Source: Timema cristinae (taxonomy: Eukaryota > Arthropoda > Insecta > Phasmatodea > Timematidae). Taken from it: a stretch of DNA of 64,000 nucleotides. Where the stretch lies: assembly GCA_039000515.1 (NCBI GenBank), contig JBCFYV010000012.1, positions 127,792,652 through 127,856,651 on the forward strand, in the 5' to 3' direction. Of this stretch, positions 23,495-35,689 are shown piece by piece (the first letter of the stretch is position 1; every line of letters begins with the position of its first letter). The notes beneath the pieces were generated by a model, which saw only the letters and a list, made by a program, of their open reading frames with translations, did no database searches and was not told where the DNA came from. Both the position numbers and the translations under genes were made by a program.

Positions 23495-24738
23495 GACAAT
23501 AACTTGTCAGACTTGTTGGCAGCTCACCTTGTGATGTGTGAGCCTCTTGAGCTGCTTCAAGACAGATCTGTGCGGAGAACACAATAATAAATTATCGCCA
23601 GTATCTATTCAGTTTGGATCATCGTCCAAAATTGTCCAAAATTAGTCACATTCTTGGCCGAGAAGATCCATGTGAACAAAACTTTTGTCATTAGGCCTAC
23701 TTGTTCGTGTCATATTTCTCTTTTATAACAATGTTTTATTATCTTCACCAAATTGTGTGACATTGTCTACATTTTTAACTTTCAACCTTAATTATATTTA
23801 TAAATTCTTTCCTTTACTTGTTTTATGAATCTTGTAGCAATTATTCAATCTCTTGTCATTAAATAACTATACTCAGTTTGTATGACCTCACAATTTATTT
23901 GGTATTTTCTTGAATATAAATATAGTCTGCTAGCTAAATATTCAATTAAGATTGTTGTTGAAATAAGTTGTGTTTTGTGCCCCAGGCTGGTGGCTAACTG
24001 CCGTATCCCTCCCCCTCCTCCCCCCCTCATCATAATCTACACGCTTCTTATGATAAGCCAACATACAATGGGAATCGATTCATCTTTTCATAAACGTTTT
24101 AGAGACACACAATTTAGGTCCATGAAATTTGGGAATTGGCCAATCAGCAAATGTGGTTGGTGTACCAAACATTTATACTTTACTCACCGGCGATAGATTA
24201 CCATAAATTGTTCAATATGTTCGCCAAACAATAAAGTTGAATGTGTTTTGCACATGAGTGTTGAAAGTATCAAACACCTGAGACGTCGTGACCACAAGAC
24301 AATCAGTTGTGAAAATGACGTCAACACGAAATTCAGAGGCTGGCATTCACAGCATTGCTGCACATACGAGTTCATATTTCTGGATAAAAATAGAGGCTAA
24401 GTCTTAAAAAATATAATTTTAGCTTTCTTTTTGTTATAATAAGGATTTTAAGGTTGATATTTTTATTTATATTATTTAAGATGGATTGAATATTTTTTAA
24501 ACGCGACTTCCTCAGTTATATAAAGTAGCCTATCAATGTTGCGCTGATGATGAAAATAGTTTGACCTTGTTGCAATACTCTCTCTGTATGTGTGTTTATA
24601 TCAGGGACTGTCACAAAGAACGTATCAATGGTTTAGCAACTGACACAACTGTAGAGAAATTTGGAACGAGGGTCGACTTAATTCTCATGAGCCCATACAC
24701 TCCGTGTTTTGTTTGCTTAGCCCCACTTTCCCACCAAA
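23495..24738. other. Mostly unique sequence
   Basis: No supported gene. Plus-strand frames of 104 codons (23882-24196) and 60 codons (24561-24743) and a minus-strand frame of 63 codons (24184-24375) were read and show nothing I recognise. A C-rich stretch lies at 24005-24028. Confidence 0.5.
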
Positions 24739-24895
24739 ACTAAGGTGCTTTCAGAATTAGTGACTAAACAATAACTAAGGTGCTTTCAGAATTAGTGACC
24801 AAACAAGAACTAAGGTGCTTTCAGAATCAGTGACCAAACAAGAACTAAGGTGCTTTCAGAATCGGTGACCAAACAAGAACTAAGGTGCTTTCACG
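24739..24895. repeat. 35-bp tandem repeat, about 4.5 copies
   Basis: The unit contains AACTAAGGTGCTTTCAGAAT and GTGACCAAACAAG. Copies differ at AATTAG, AATCAG and AATCGG. Confidence 0.95.
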
Positions 24896-24907
24896 TTTCT
24901 CTTTCTA

Positions 24908-25015
24908 AATATATTGCTTGGTGGCCGAATTTCTTCTTAGCTGGAGCTCATTGCTGATTTAGAGGAACCCAGTTCAGTCCCAGCTAGGGTCGAGTGTTAA
25001 ATTATACCGTGCTCC
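24908..25015 (+). mobile_element. S2 tRNA-like fragment
   Basis: TTGGTGGCCGAATTTC is box A-like and CAGTTCAGTCCCAGC is a weak box B about 50 bases on. The downstream part does not resemble the S1 body. Confidence 0.4.
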
Positions 25016-25061
25016 GAGATAAAGTTGTACCTATAGCTACAATATAGAACTCATTTTACCT

Positions 25062-25270
25062 CATGACCCACGTCTTACTACCCATCCGGGCTGCCGTCAT
25101 ATTTACATTAATGGACTAGGGATTAAATCATAGAGTTTAGATTAAGTGTACCCACATTTGCTTTAAGAGAGAGTGAGAAAATATTAGAGGGTCAGTAAAA
25201 CCATTCGGGACCACACCCCCCACCGTCTCATTCTTAAAAAACCACACAAGAGGAGATTGGCGCCTTTTCC
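25062..25270 (-). mobile_element. S1 SINE, minus strand
   Basis: The tail in plus orientation is CCACGTCTTACTACCCATCC GGGC, then ACATTAATGG, and the body is ACCCACATTTGCTTTAAGAG. The head is eroded near CACACAAGAGGAGATTGGCG. A 12-base triplication of TTCTGCAG follows at 25277-25300. Confidence 0.75.
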
Positions 25271-25329
25271 CCCGAGTTCTGCAGTTCTGCAGTTCTGCAG
25301 GTAGTTGAAATATAAGATATATTAAACAC

Positions 25330-25544
25330 AGTCCAATTTTCATAGGGAAGGCCATTTATAAAATACAAACTATCTCTTTTTAACAGCATAACTGGTTGTA
25401 TTTTATTAAATTATTATAGTTGTTAACAGATGTTGATAATTTATATTAAAAGTGACAGCTTCAGATCACATGACCTGACGTATGAATAGAGATCTAGATG
25501 CCTTTATATCTGTCAGATAAGGCTCTTCCTATGAAAATTGGACT
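25330..25544. mobile_element. Inverted-repeat element (215 bp)
   Basis: A perfect 17-bp terminal inverted repeat, AGTCCAATTTTCATAGG at 25330-25346 and its complement at 25528-25544, extends imperfectly inward. The interior includes AAAAGTGACAGCTTCAGATC and CCTGACGTATGAATA. Related partial copies lie at 5225-5313, 10214-10395 and 52195-52260, so this is a dispersed family. No coding capacity. Confidence 0.72.
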
Positions 25545-26136
25545 CTGCCTTACTATTTTTTTCCAACCGCCTCTGGAAAAGTCTGGAGTAGCGATAGCAG
25601 ATAAATATTGATTCACTGAACAAAATAATCCTAGTGTTGATTATTCAGGGAAACATATCATTTTCGTTAAGTGGCAAAACCAGCCAATCATTTAGTTAAT
25701 TTGAAGATATTATAATTATTAGTATTAATTAGTTAATAACTAATGGAGTGTGCAATTTGACATATATTTGTATAAAAGTTGTGAACCCGATAAATACCAA
25801 AAATAAAGTGATGTCCTGAACAAACCTTGTCACTAATATGAACAATGGCATTGTTTTGTTGATCACAGTTGTGAATCAGTTGTCCTCCCCTCCATGTAAT
25901 GATGATGATGATGATGATGACTGTTGTGTCAGTCTGTTCATAACGTTTGAGCCAATAGATGGATGTGCTCTCAGAGCTTCAGAGCCCAGTTTTGGCCCTT
26001 AAAGTCTGAGTAGTGTTAGGAGCAAAATATGTAACTTGCATATTAAACCCAAAGATACATTTTATTAGAGTCGGAATCACCCAGAAAAATAATAACCATT
26101 TATTTTAAACAGTGTCCAAAACCACAAGTAGCCATC
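25545..26136. other. Spacer with ATG microsatellite
   Basis: No gene. An ATG trinucleotide run occupies 25898-25920. Confidence 0.6.
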
Positions 26137-26215
26137 AGAACACACAACACAGAACATCAGAACACACAACACAGAACATCAGAACACACAACACAGAACA
26201 TCAGAACACAGTAGC
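26137..26215. repeat. 22-bp tandem repeat, about 3.5 copies
   Basis: The unit is CATCAGAACACACAACACAGAA (22 bases; first 18 are CATCAGAACACACAACAC). It passes directly into the next array through a shared CAGAACAC/AGATCACACAAC motif. Confidence 0.92.
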
Positions 26216-26405
26216 AGAGATCACACAACTCACCAACCTGCTCCAGAGAACACACAACTCACCAACCTGCTCCAGAGATCACACAACTCACCAACCTGCT
26301 CCAGAGATCACACAACTCACCAACCTGCTCCAGAGATCACACAACTCACCAACCTGCTCCAGAGAACACAACTCACCAACCTGCTCCAGAGAACACACAA
26401 CTCAC
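26216..26405. repeat. 29-bp tandem repeat, about 6.5 copies
   Basis: The unit contains CACACAACTCACCAACCTGC and TCCAGAGAT or TCCAGAGAA. The C-rich strand is plus, opposite to most other arrays here. A 105-codon open frame spanning this and the preceding array is a repeat artefact. Confidence 0.95.
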
Positions 26406-26524
26406 ACACTGAGTGGATGTCAGGACTGATTATTATCCTGTAAGAGTGCTCGGCTGTAGCCACCTACTTAATACAAGGGGAGATTATCAGGTATTTAGGC
26501 CAAGTAGGATCATTGGTTCAACAA

Positions 26525-26525
<1 letters not shown>

Positions 26526-26563
<38 letters not shown>
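26526..26563. repeat. ATA microsatellite
   Basis: About twelve ATA repeats. It lies downstream of no clear SINE body, so it is listed separately from the S1/S3 AAT tails. A tRNA-like patch (GTCGAGTGGTCAGGGTGCC, about 26637-26655) follows. Confidence 0.9.
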
Positions 26564-26565
<2 letters not shown>

Positions 26566-26888
26566 TATACGTACGCTGAAATTGCCGTTTCTGGGGATTG
26601 ATTCGTCGTATATCTGAGGAAATAAACAGCGGTCGTGGTCGAGTGGTCAGGGTGCCGAGCTTCAGTCAATAAACCTTAACTTATGTCGTACATATATGTC
26701 TTGTGTTCACTTATTAATTTCTATCTAACGGCCGTATTTGATCCAAGGACCCTCACATGTCATAGAGAGAGTCCTTTCTGGACCGGAAGTGCCAACTATA
26801 GACAAGAATTAACAATTCGGGGAGAAGGGGAGATAGTTATTTGGACATGTTATTAATGGAGCAGATCTGATACATTGCATGTCGTGTG
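26564..26888. other. Spacer with S2-like patch
   Basis: Contains the box A-like GTGGTCGAGTGGTCAGGGTG near 26635. Nothing else is recognisable. Confidence 0.4.
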
Positions 26889-28044
26889 TGGACACTGAAC
26901 CACTTTGAACGGCGGTGTTCAGGAGGACACTGAACCACTTTGAATGGCGGTGTTCAGGAGGACACTGAACCACTTTGAACTGCGGTGTTCAGGAGGACAC
27001 TGAACCACTTTGAACTGCGGTGTTCAGGAGGACACTGAACCACTTTGAATGGCGGTGTTCAGGAGGACACTGAACCACTTTGAACTGCGGTGTTCAGGAG
27101 GACACTGAACCACTTTGAATGGCGGTGTTCAGGAGGACACTGAACCACTTTGAACTGCGGTGTTCAGGAGGACACTGAACCACTTTGAACGGCGGTGTTC
27201 AGGAGGACACTGAACCACTTTGAATGGCGGTGTTCAGGAGGACACTGAACCACTTTGAACGGCGGTGTTCAGGAGGACACTGAACCACTTTGAACGGCGG
27301 TGTTCAGGAGGACACTGAACCACTTTGAACTGCGGTGTTCAGGAGGACACTGAACCACTTTGAATGGGGTGTTCAGGAGGACACTGAACCACTTTGAACT
27401 GCGGTGTTCAGGAGGACACTGAACCACTTTGAATGGCGGTGTTCAGGAGGACACTGAACCACTTTGAATGGCGGTGTTCAGGAGGACACTGAACCACTTT
27501 GAACTGCGGTGTTCAGGAGGACACTGAACCACTTTGAATGGCGGTGTTCAGGAGGACACTGAACCACTTTGAACTGCGGTGTTCAGGAGGACACTGAACC
27601 ACTTTGAATGGCGGTGTTTAGGAGGACACTGAACCACTTTGAACTGCGGTGTTCAGGAGGACACTGAACCACTTTGAATGACGGTGTTCAGGAGGACACT
27701 GAACCACTTTGAACTGCGGTGTTCAGGAGGACACTGAACCACTTTGAATGGCGGTGTTCAGGAGACACTGAACACATTTGAACTGCGGTGTTCAGGAGGA
27801 CACTGAACCACTTTGAATGGCGGTGTTCAGGAGGACACTGAACCACTTTGAACGGCGGTGTTCAGGAGGACACTGAACCACTTTGAATGGCGGTGTTCAG
27901 GAGGACACTGAACCACTTTGAATGGCGGTGTTCAGGAGGACACTGAACCACTTTGAATGGCGGTGTTCAGGAGGACACTGAACCACTTTGAACGGCGGTG
28001 TTCAGGAGGACACTGAACCACTTTGAACGGCGGTGTTCAGGAGG
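26889..28044. repeat. 35-bp minisatellite array, 33 copies
   Basis: The unit contains GACACTGAACCACTTTGAA and GCGGTGTTCAGGAG. Between these parts three versions occur, GAACTGCGG, GAATGGCGG and GAACGGCGG, often alternating. Few other changes occur, including one unit lacking a base near 27365 and a damaged unit near 27764-27775, so the array is young or well homogenised. Confidence 0.98.
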
Positions 28045-30265
28045 GTTTCATTAAAACTCGCCCCCATCATTTCCTCCGTGGCTGTTGCTGTTCTTGTTTG
28101 TAACTTTGCTTTCTTTACAATTAACATCTGGAATTCATGAATAAAACATTAGCTCAAGTTTTGAAAACTTTTATTTCTTACCTCAGCCAGCATTCCTGCA
28201 TTCTCTTCGCTGACCGAGCCTGTAAAACAATTACAAACCACTCCTTGGGAGGCGTCGCTCAAATAAATATACCGGATATTGTTACTTGTAATATAGCGCT
28301 TCAACTATTGCTGGATTATAAAACATTAAATATACTAATTAATTACTAACAAGCAAACTGAGCAATACTTGAGTAAAAATAAATAGTAAGAATATTTCCA
28401 CAGTAAAGACTTTGTCTAAACTAAAGAAAAATATAATTGTCTCATATAAATAAATCACAAAGAGACAGTTCCTGTGATGCCTCCAGGGGAGGGGGGAAGA
28501 GGTGATATTTTCTATTTCTGGGAAAAATTGTTGTAATTTTAAGAGCGGTCACACATCTTAATGTGATCACATTTCTAATGTAAATAGTTTGACATCGGGT
28601 CTGACAAGAATAATACACTTTGGTATTGGATAGAGATATCCAAATACTTGAAACATTCAGAATAGGCCGACATTAGATTAGAGGATTTAAATAAGTCACA
28701 CTCAAGCTTTTCTTTAAGATTATATATATTGCATGTATGTATGTATGTATGTGTTTAGGATAATGGTTTATATATATATGTAACATGTTATCATAATTAT
28801 CAACATAGTTGGTGTAAAAGTGCTTAACATTATTTATTCTCAAAAAATATTATTTGAGAAGCTTATCGTAGTTTTTGAACGAAATTAAAATTGGTAAATA
28901 AAATTAAATATATTATTTATATCTATCTTGTTGCTTAATTTAAAATGTGTCACTTCAAGCAGTCAAATGGGTATTTCATCACGATATTAATTAATATATT
29001 GTAACCTCACGGCCTAAATTGGTGGGCGAGTTTGTGTAATATTGTGTGTTATGAGCTGCGAATGACAAAACGAGCGTTGCAGGTGGTTTTGATTATTCTA
29101 TAAACAAATAAATTAGAAGAGCTGACCACAATAGTGTTGTCAGCATTCCTTGGTGAGAAACCATGCCAGGGGGACTCGGATAAAAGATATGGGAACAGCC
29201 ATCATGGCGACTAATCCACACCGAAGTCTAGGGGTCACTCTGCCAGATTTGGAACTATACGACTAGAGTACTTGTCTCGAGCCCAGGGTACCAGGATTGG
29301 AAACCATGTAACGTTCACGTAGTGAGACAGGCCAAGGGGAATTCCTAGCAACAGCTCGTTTTGTCACAAGCTTCCGAGTATTCTCTAAGTTCTTTCACTA
29401 CCAACATCACATTTGTAATAGACATAATAGTACTAATAAACCTATTTAAAACCAAGCTTAACATCAATCACAGACCCACACAAATATACCCCATCACCCA
29501 CCCTTATCTTCGGCCATAGCACATCCGACAGATCATAAGGCCCACGTGTAGATAGCGAAGAGGGGTGACAATATATTAAGATGTGATGTGACGGGAATTA
29601 TTTAATATTCGTAAGAAATACTTGTTGCATTGCTACAAGTGGCTCACTTTAAATTGTTAATCCTTCAGGTAGGTAGTTTTAGATAATCTCTCATCTGGTT
29701 TCTCAATTCAACTTTCATTACTTTATCAAATGTTTTTTTTAAATTATCTCATTATAAATGGTAATAGGATCCACACGAGTAATATTTCTAATTGTTAAAA
29801 AAACCTTGGATATGTTCCTCTTTCTTTGATCTTGTGTTAACCTAAACTTTACTCGGCTAATCGTTTCAGTTTCAGTTTCAGTTTGTGTTTGTAGAACGTA
29901 TTTAGCGCTCGTATGTGCCCCTTCACGCGGCCAAAATGATAACTACTAAATAGTGTAATATATGGCTTTAGTCTGTTGAGACTAATGACTGCATTAATGA
30001 GAGCACCTCCAACACGTGGTGGATCGCGCAGGCGCAGAACTGACCTTCGCGTTGTTAACATTCCAACCCCCCCTCCCTCCAGATCACCAGGGGCTCAAAT
30101 TATTATAATTCCCTCTCTCTGGTTCTTCTTCTTCTTCTTTATACCTCACACTCAAACTTATCGCTTTCTTTTACTCTACAGAATAATGTGTTGTGCGGAT
30201 TCTCGTTGATACAATAAATGTTGATGATATCAACACGTATGTCGTGTTATTAATAAAGACACAAA
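28045..30265. other. Long spacer without recognisable gene
   Basis: Contains TATG repeats at 28733-28752, an AT tract near 28772-28783 and a TTTCAG triplication at 29865-29881. Open frames of 70-77 codons (28137, 29849 and 29976) were read and not recognised. Confidence 0.5.
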
Positions 30266-30514
30266 CCTGTTTCGATGGCTGCATGGTCCAAGGCGCTACT
30301 CTCTCAGTAGAATAGACTGCCGTCGACATGGAGATCCAGGTTCGAATCTCTGTCGGATGTACTGAGGGTGGTTTTACACTTTCTCCACGCAAACAAGGGT
30401 ACACTTCCTCTAAATATAACCTTCCTAATCCCTAAGCCATTAGCGTAATTAGTACTTAAGCTTATAACCCGGACGGGTGGTAATACGCAGTGCTAATTAT
30501 ATATATATATAATT
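30266..30514 (+). mobile_element. S1 SINE, plus strand, full length
   Basis: It has the head TTTCGATGGCTGCATGGTCC then AAGGCGC, box B GGTTCGAATCT at about 30340, the body CACTTTCTCCACGC, and the full tail CATTAGCGTAATTAG then AACCCGGACGGGTGG then TAATACGCAGTGCTAAT. It ends in a TA dinucleotide run instead of AAT repeats. This is the best copy for deriving a consensus. Confidence 0.9.
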
Positions 30515-30560
30515 TTTAGGTGATGTTAATCTTCGTGTCAGTCAGCCTTAAATACCCAAT

Positions 30561-30582
30561 TAATAATAATAATAATAATAAT
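30561..30582. repeat. AAT microsatellite
   Basis: About seven AAT repeats, 45 bases after the S1 tail. Confidence 0.85.
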
Positions 30583-30684
30583 ATAAATATATTTCTATAA
30601 TTAATTATTAAAATAGTACAGATTAAATACCGTAATTTAGTCAATTAAAATAATGAATGTTATGTATCTGTTTATTTTTATACA

Positions 30685-30734
30685 CATGTATGTATGTATG
30701 TATGTATGTATGTATGTATGTATGTATGTATGTA
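30685..30734. repeat. ATGT tetranucleotide microsatellite
   Basis: About twelve uninterrupted TATG repeats. Confidence 0.97.
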
Positions 30735-31429
30735 TAAATGTGTATGGATATAATTAAATATGCTGGTGTATTTTATAACTATATTTATTTTTATTCAGTT
30801 TCTAGAGCCTGAATTGTTGATCATAATTCATTTGCATGTATTTTTAATCTTAAAAGATTTTTTTTCCTATTTGTGTTCATCATTAGTGTATAATTAAGAA
30901 CAAACAAATTAATGCTAATTTGCTTGAAGCAATAAATTATAGATAATATCTATTTATAAAACACTAAAACCATTAAACAATTAAAACAATTTAATTTCCC
31001 TCCTGGATAAATGTTCAAATAACATGATATTAAGAATACAATTTTATCTCAGATTCTGTGTTGCCACAAATAAAATATAATAAATATGCGAAAATAATAC
31101 TTGTACGCGGAAATGAACCCGGGGCCTCATAGTTACTGTATTTAATGGTGAGTGACGTTTCACAATATGACGTCACCATTTGTTCTTTCTTCTTGAAACG
31201 AATCGTATAACCCTTTGGCCAACTCTGAATATTTTGATAAGTTAAATGTGTCTGCCATGAATGAGTCCAGAATGGAGTTTAAAAATAAACAACACTTTAT
31301 CCACGAAATTAATAATATAAAGTTCATCCTGCTGAAAATTACACTAATGATTATTACTATTTAATTATTAATATTGGTAGGCGTTCTACACGAAGGTTAT
31401 TAACTACCCCATCTATTACTTAAGGTGAA
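30735..31429. other. AT-rich spacer with an S2 fragment
   Basis: Near 31098-31150 the minus strand reads CCCGGGTTCATTTCC, a box B-like segment of a tRNA-derived repeat. Otherwise nothing was seen. Confidence 0.45.
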
Positions 31430-31605
31430 AGCGAGGACAAAGGCTGGTCTCATTTTGTCTGGTTTGTTGGGGGTTTGTTTGGGTTTAGCGAGAGGTTTTT
31501 CCATAATTGGCCAACCAACCTTCCCAAAAGCAAATGCGGATACATTTTATCATACTTTTAGAGCAGGTATTAGGGTAGTCCAGATGGGTGGTAGTAGGAA
31601 TATAT
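31430..31605 (+). mobile_element. S1 SINE, plus strand, strongly diverged
   Basis: The body is recognisable as CCTTCCCAAAAGCAAATGCG then GATACATT, and the tail has GTCCAGATGGGTGGTAGTAG. The tRNA head is unrecognisable. The 81-codon open frame here is inside the SINE. Confidence 0.55.
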
Positions 31606-32004
31606 TAATTCAATTCGTTATTTACATTTCATCGGTAAAAATTAGTTTACTAATTAAGATACGACACTAATAAAACTTGCTACAGATTATGTTTGAGGGG
31701 TGCAAGCACTAATTACTGGTATCAATAATTAGTGCTGCACTGCACATGCCTCCTTGTTTAGTTCATAGTTAAATTTATATTTTAAAATCATTTTAAAAGC
31801 TCCTTTAAATTAGATCTGATGAATATTGAATTTATTAACAACATAACCTGTTCAAGAAGGTAAGACTGCGTCATATTTATGTAAGATATGTAAAATACGA
31901 ACATAACTCATCCCCCCCAAAACAAGGTTATTACAACTTCCTGACAGCAATCCATCAAGTGTACGTATGATGACAAGCCCAGCGTGGCCTTGCCGCTTGG
32001 TTCG
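31606..32004. other. AT-rich spacer
   Basis: Nothing recognisable. Confidence 0.5.
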
Positions 32005-32255
32005 CGGGATCCGCGCCTTACTACCAGCTCAGATCATCCATATATATTTATACTAATGGGGCAGGAACGAGGAAGGTGGGATTTGAAAGGAGATGTATCA
32101 GCATTTGCGTGGAGGGAGAGTGATAAATGATTTGGTATAAAAGCCCTTTCTGTCCCTATACTCGGGTTGGACTCAACCAGACTTCTTGGCACCAGTGAAC
32201 CATACCAGAGAAGATGGACGCCTCTATCCATGTGACCACCGTTACAGGTCCCAAA
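32005..32255 (-). mobile_element. S1 SINE, minus strand
   Basis: In plus orientation the tail is GCGCCTTACTACCAGCTCAG, the body is CAGCATTTGCGTGGAGGGAG AGTG, box B is CTCGGGTTGGACTCAACC-like and eroded, and the head is TGGACGCCTCTATCCATGTG then ACCACCGTTAC. It gives a spurious 65-codon minus-strand frame. Confidence 0.82.
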
Positions 32256-34194
32256 CTCATTCTAAATGAAATATTTCGGCAGAGTGGGCTTATATTCTTG
32301 GGCAACCCCGGACCAGATTAAAAACAGTAAAAAGAATGAAGGGTCCGTGCCTAATTTATTTCTTATAATTTAAACTAATAAAATGGTGTGTGTCTCTTAT
32401 TAAACTATAAAAAACACCACAATGTGTGTGTTGATGTGCTTTCGAATTCAAGCCATGGTTAGTTTCTTTGTGTGTGTGTGTCCACTTTTAAATAAAATGC
32501 ATCCATCCTGCCCGTAATAAAAAGTCAAATAAAGGCGACTTGCTCTTCTGTCCTTGCACGCAGACAACAGGAACTAGGTCACGTGAGACGGAGTAAAAAC
32601 ACGCGTGGGTTAATTTAGAGAAGTCATATCTAGCTGAATGTATGTTGTGGTTTTATTAATGAGGTCTAGGCTCTAGATTGGCTGGTAGTGCCCTTGAAAG
32701 GGCAGCAGAATTTCACTTTTTATAGCAAAATATTTATTTCGACAAAATAGATCAAATATTTATCCAATAGATCCGTTTAATGTGATTTTCTTCACTTGTT
32801 GATATTAAAAGTTTTTCAGTATTTTTGATGATAATCCTAAGAATTGATATTTTGATAATAACTTTAATCCTCATTTAAAAAAGTTTCTCATCAAATTTAT
32901 TTTGATTCATTAGACATGACCGATATTCAAGAACTATCGAGATTTCTGTGCAGAGCAAATCAAACCAAAAGGATCTACTAAAGTTCAATATGATGTTTTT
33001 ATTTAAAAAATGTTTGCTATAAGAAATTAAAAACACTGACCTTCTCTTGTGCCCCCTCCTCTCTAGTCCCTCACCCCCTCACCTTAAATAGCGCGGGTGG
33101 GTGGTAAGCGCGACACAAGAATTAATTGGAGGAATACAAAGTTAAGTGAAGTTTTCGTGAGCCGTGTCTCACATAATCAATATTCTTTGGTTTGTATTCT
33201 CTTCGGTCTTTCGTGGACAGTAAAAATTCCGGTAGGTGAAAGTCAATTTATAACGCACTAGAATATAATTTGAAAAACTGAACCCCTTCATCACTTACAT
33301 CCAGAAATATGGGACGGTGAAATAACCCACACTTTAAATCTGTAATTTCCATGTTTGTCGTTTGATGTATACAATAATAAACAGGTGAGTTCTGAGACGC
33401 TGGGAACCCGCCAAACAGCCGAGTAGCGATGATTCCAGAAGCCGATGGTAGATTGCGTTAGTTAGCGTCTTTTCGTGATTCGGAAATGACACCCTGTTCG
33501 GAGAATTGTTGCGGTCAAAGCTACTATTAGGGGAGATATTTTTATAAGGGGTCATGCTATAAAAACACCCAGTTGCCCAAGCGTTGTTTTTTACTCTTGT
33601 GTTGACGATGTCTTGGGACGGAATGGTAATGCGTAGTGTTTTGATTGTTATAATGTTGTGGGGAGGACATAACAATCCACAAACAGTTGGGGAGAGATCG
33701 CCTTTAATCAAGTGAGCCTTTCTTTCATTCAACCAATTTGGTGCCTTTTTGTGTGCCACTTAAAGTCGTGGAAAAAACTTTCTATCCGCCTCCATATTTA
33801 TTATTAGAATTATTTATAATACAGTTGCGGGACTAGTTGTAAGACTGAAGTCCGACTAGCAAACTTGGATAGTTGTTCAACGTGTATCTTATCTTAGCCT
33901 CGCTTCATTTGTAACTATATTTTAATATAAAAACTAATCTATGATACTGCAGACATTTTATTCTTACTTATTCATCCCAAACACAATTAATATACAGTGA
34001 ATAAACTCTAGTTGGTAAGTAATGTTTAATTTTGTTTTAACCTAGTTACACACTAAACTAGACTTGTTTAGTGTGTCTTTAGTACTTATTAGTATTAATT
34101 AGTTATTGAATTATTAGAAATATTATTTTTAAAATTCTAAACTCTAAACAAAATTTTACTAATCGATACTTTACAATACAGTAGTTTCCCCAAC
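32256..34194. other. Long spacer
   Basis: No supported gene. A 141-codon minus-strand frame (33334-33759) is discussed under rejected observations. A short GT run lies at 32471-32481. Confidence 0.5.
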
Positions 34195-34345
34195 ACTGAT
34201 GATCTTGCCGTCTAGAGCTTCAGGCTCTCAATAGACTCACTTGCTATTGACGGGAAGTTTTGGTTAGAATGCACTAGATGTTGTTTTTTCATCCTCCCTC
34301 CACACTGATACGCTTGTTATTCTTCTTCCCCCTGAGTGTGTGAGT
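34195..34345 (+). mobile_element. S1 SINE, plus strand, partial
   Basis: It has the degenerate head GATCTTGCCGTCTAGAGCTT then CAGGCTCTC, the body TCATCCTCCCTCCACACTG then ATACGC, and no tail. Confidence 0.5.
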
Positions 34346-35139
34346 GTATGTATGTCCCTCTATTGTTCACTAGCTGATATCCACGATTCTTGAGAAAAGG
34401 AGAGGAAAGCTCAAATAGAATTTCTTCCTCTCTGGAGAAATAAATCCAGTTTTTTACATCCGCTCCTGTTTCCAGTCCACGGGATTGGTCAGTTTTTAGT
34501 CAAGTCATATATATGTTCCAACTCCCGGCTTGCTAGGCCTGTCGTAGTTTCATATGACTTATAATCTAACTTAAGACTAGGACAGGCACAACATCCAGTC
34601 CCCGACCGTTTATATATCACTGGCTGCTCAACACCAATTGGAGGATTGACTACAAACTATGATGAAGATAACAAACAGATCCAAACAATGGCCGACGTTA
34701 TCTTCAGCAGGGTACAGGGAAAACATGCCCTCCCCCCAATAATCTAGCCAAATGGGGCCTACTGTAGGATAAACCGTGAAATATTTTGTTAAGAAATTAA
34801 TAATGTACAGTACATTTGGAGGAATTAATAAATCATTCAGATAATACCGTGGTCATATCATTCATGTTACTCTGTTGGTACTAAATTAGTTTGATTTTTG
34901 AAATGACACATAAACACATTGAGTGACGCCAGTCATTACCGGAAACCAGATTTAGTGACGACAGCAAGAAGCAGAAACATATTTGGCCACAACACAGCGA
35001 AATAATAAGTTTAAAAAAGTGAGTGAAGAAATGTATCACTTTGAGTGCTATTAATAATATAAAAAAGTTAAAACATGTATTAAATATACATTAAATAATA
35101 ATTCATTCTATGCGTTGTTATCAACAGTGTGAGCTATCA
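34346..35139. other. Spacer
   Basis: Nothing recognisable on either strand. Confidence 0.5.
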
Positions 35140-35312
35140 GCATATTTACAATAATGGGGTACGGATGAGGAATACAGAATTTAAATGAAGTGTAACCACA
35201 TTTTCTTGAAGGGAGAGTGTTCCTAAATACCGTGGGTATTCGACACCTGACATGAACCAAACAAGATGAGACTGATGCCTTAATCCTCGTGCCTACCAGT
35301 GTGGCTAAACTT
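35140..35312 (-). mobile_element. S1 SINE, minus strand, partial
   Basis: In plus orientation the body is AACCACATTTTCTTGAAGGG then AGAGTG, and the head is GACTGATGCCTTAATCCTCG then TGCCTACCAGTGTGG. The tail part is reduced to TTTACAATAATGGGG. Confidence 0.62.
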
Positions 35313-35689
35313 AAATTATAGTAAACATTTCAATATAAATAGACATACATAAAAGAGAGTGAGTAAAATGTTCATTCGTAAACATTTGTTTTCCATTTTT
35401 AAAGACAATATAAAGATAAGATGCTTCTAAAATAAAAATGATCAGGAATGGTAATTAGTTTTAAAAAGCGTTTTAAGGCGTAATCTGTTTTTATAATGGT
35501 TTTAAAAACTGTTTTAGGACTCACAGACATGACAAGAACTTGGCTCCAATCGATAGTTTCCGATTAATTCTCCTTTGTTCTGTTATCCTATTAAATCAGA
35601 ACGAATAAAATAATAAACAATTATCTTATAAAGACACATGTCTTACAAACCCCGCCCGTCTTTTTTTTATTCTCTTTCTAATCTCTTCT
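35313..35689. other. AT-rich spacer
   Basis: Contains several TTTTAAAA/GTTTTAAG-type near-repeats at 35458-35515. No gene. Confidence 0.5.

Noticed and set aside
24184..24375. Minus-strand 63-codon frame ending LFGEHIEQFMVIYRR
   Set aside because: It faintly recalls ends of some insect transposon proteins, but nothing upstream supports it.
29849..30061. Minus-strand frame with ISLNRLKPY, similar to the end of Ty3/gypsy integrases
   Set aside because: Only a five-residue match in a low-complexity context, with no other integrase motif or LTR found.
33334..33759. 141-codon minus-strand open frame
   Set aside because: It has no ATG at its start, no recognisable motif and a length expected about once by chance in this composition.
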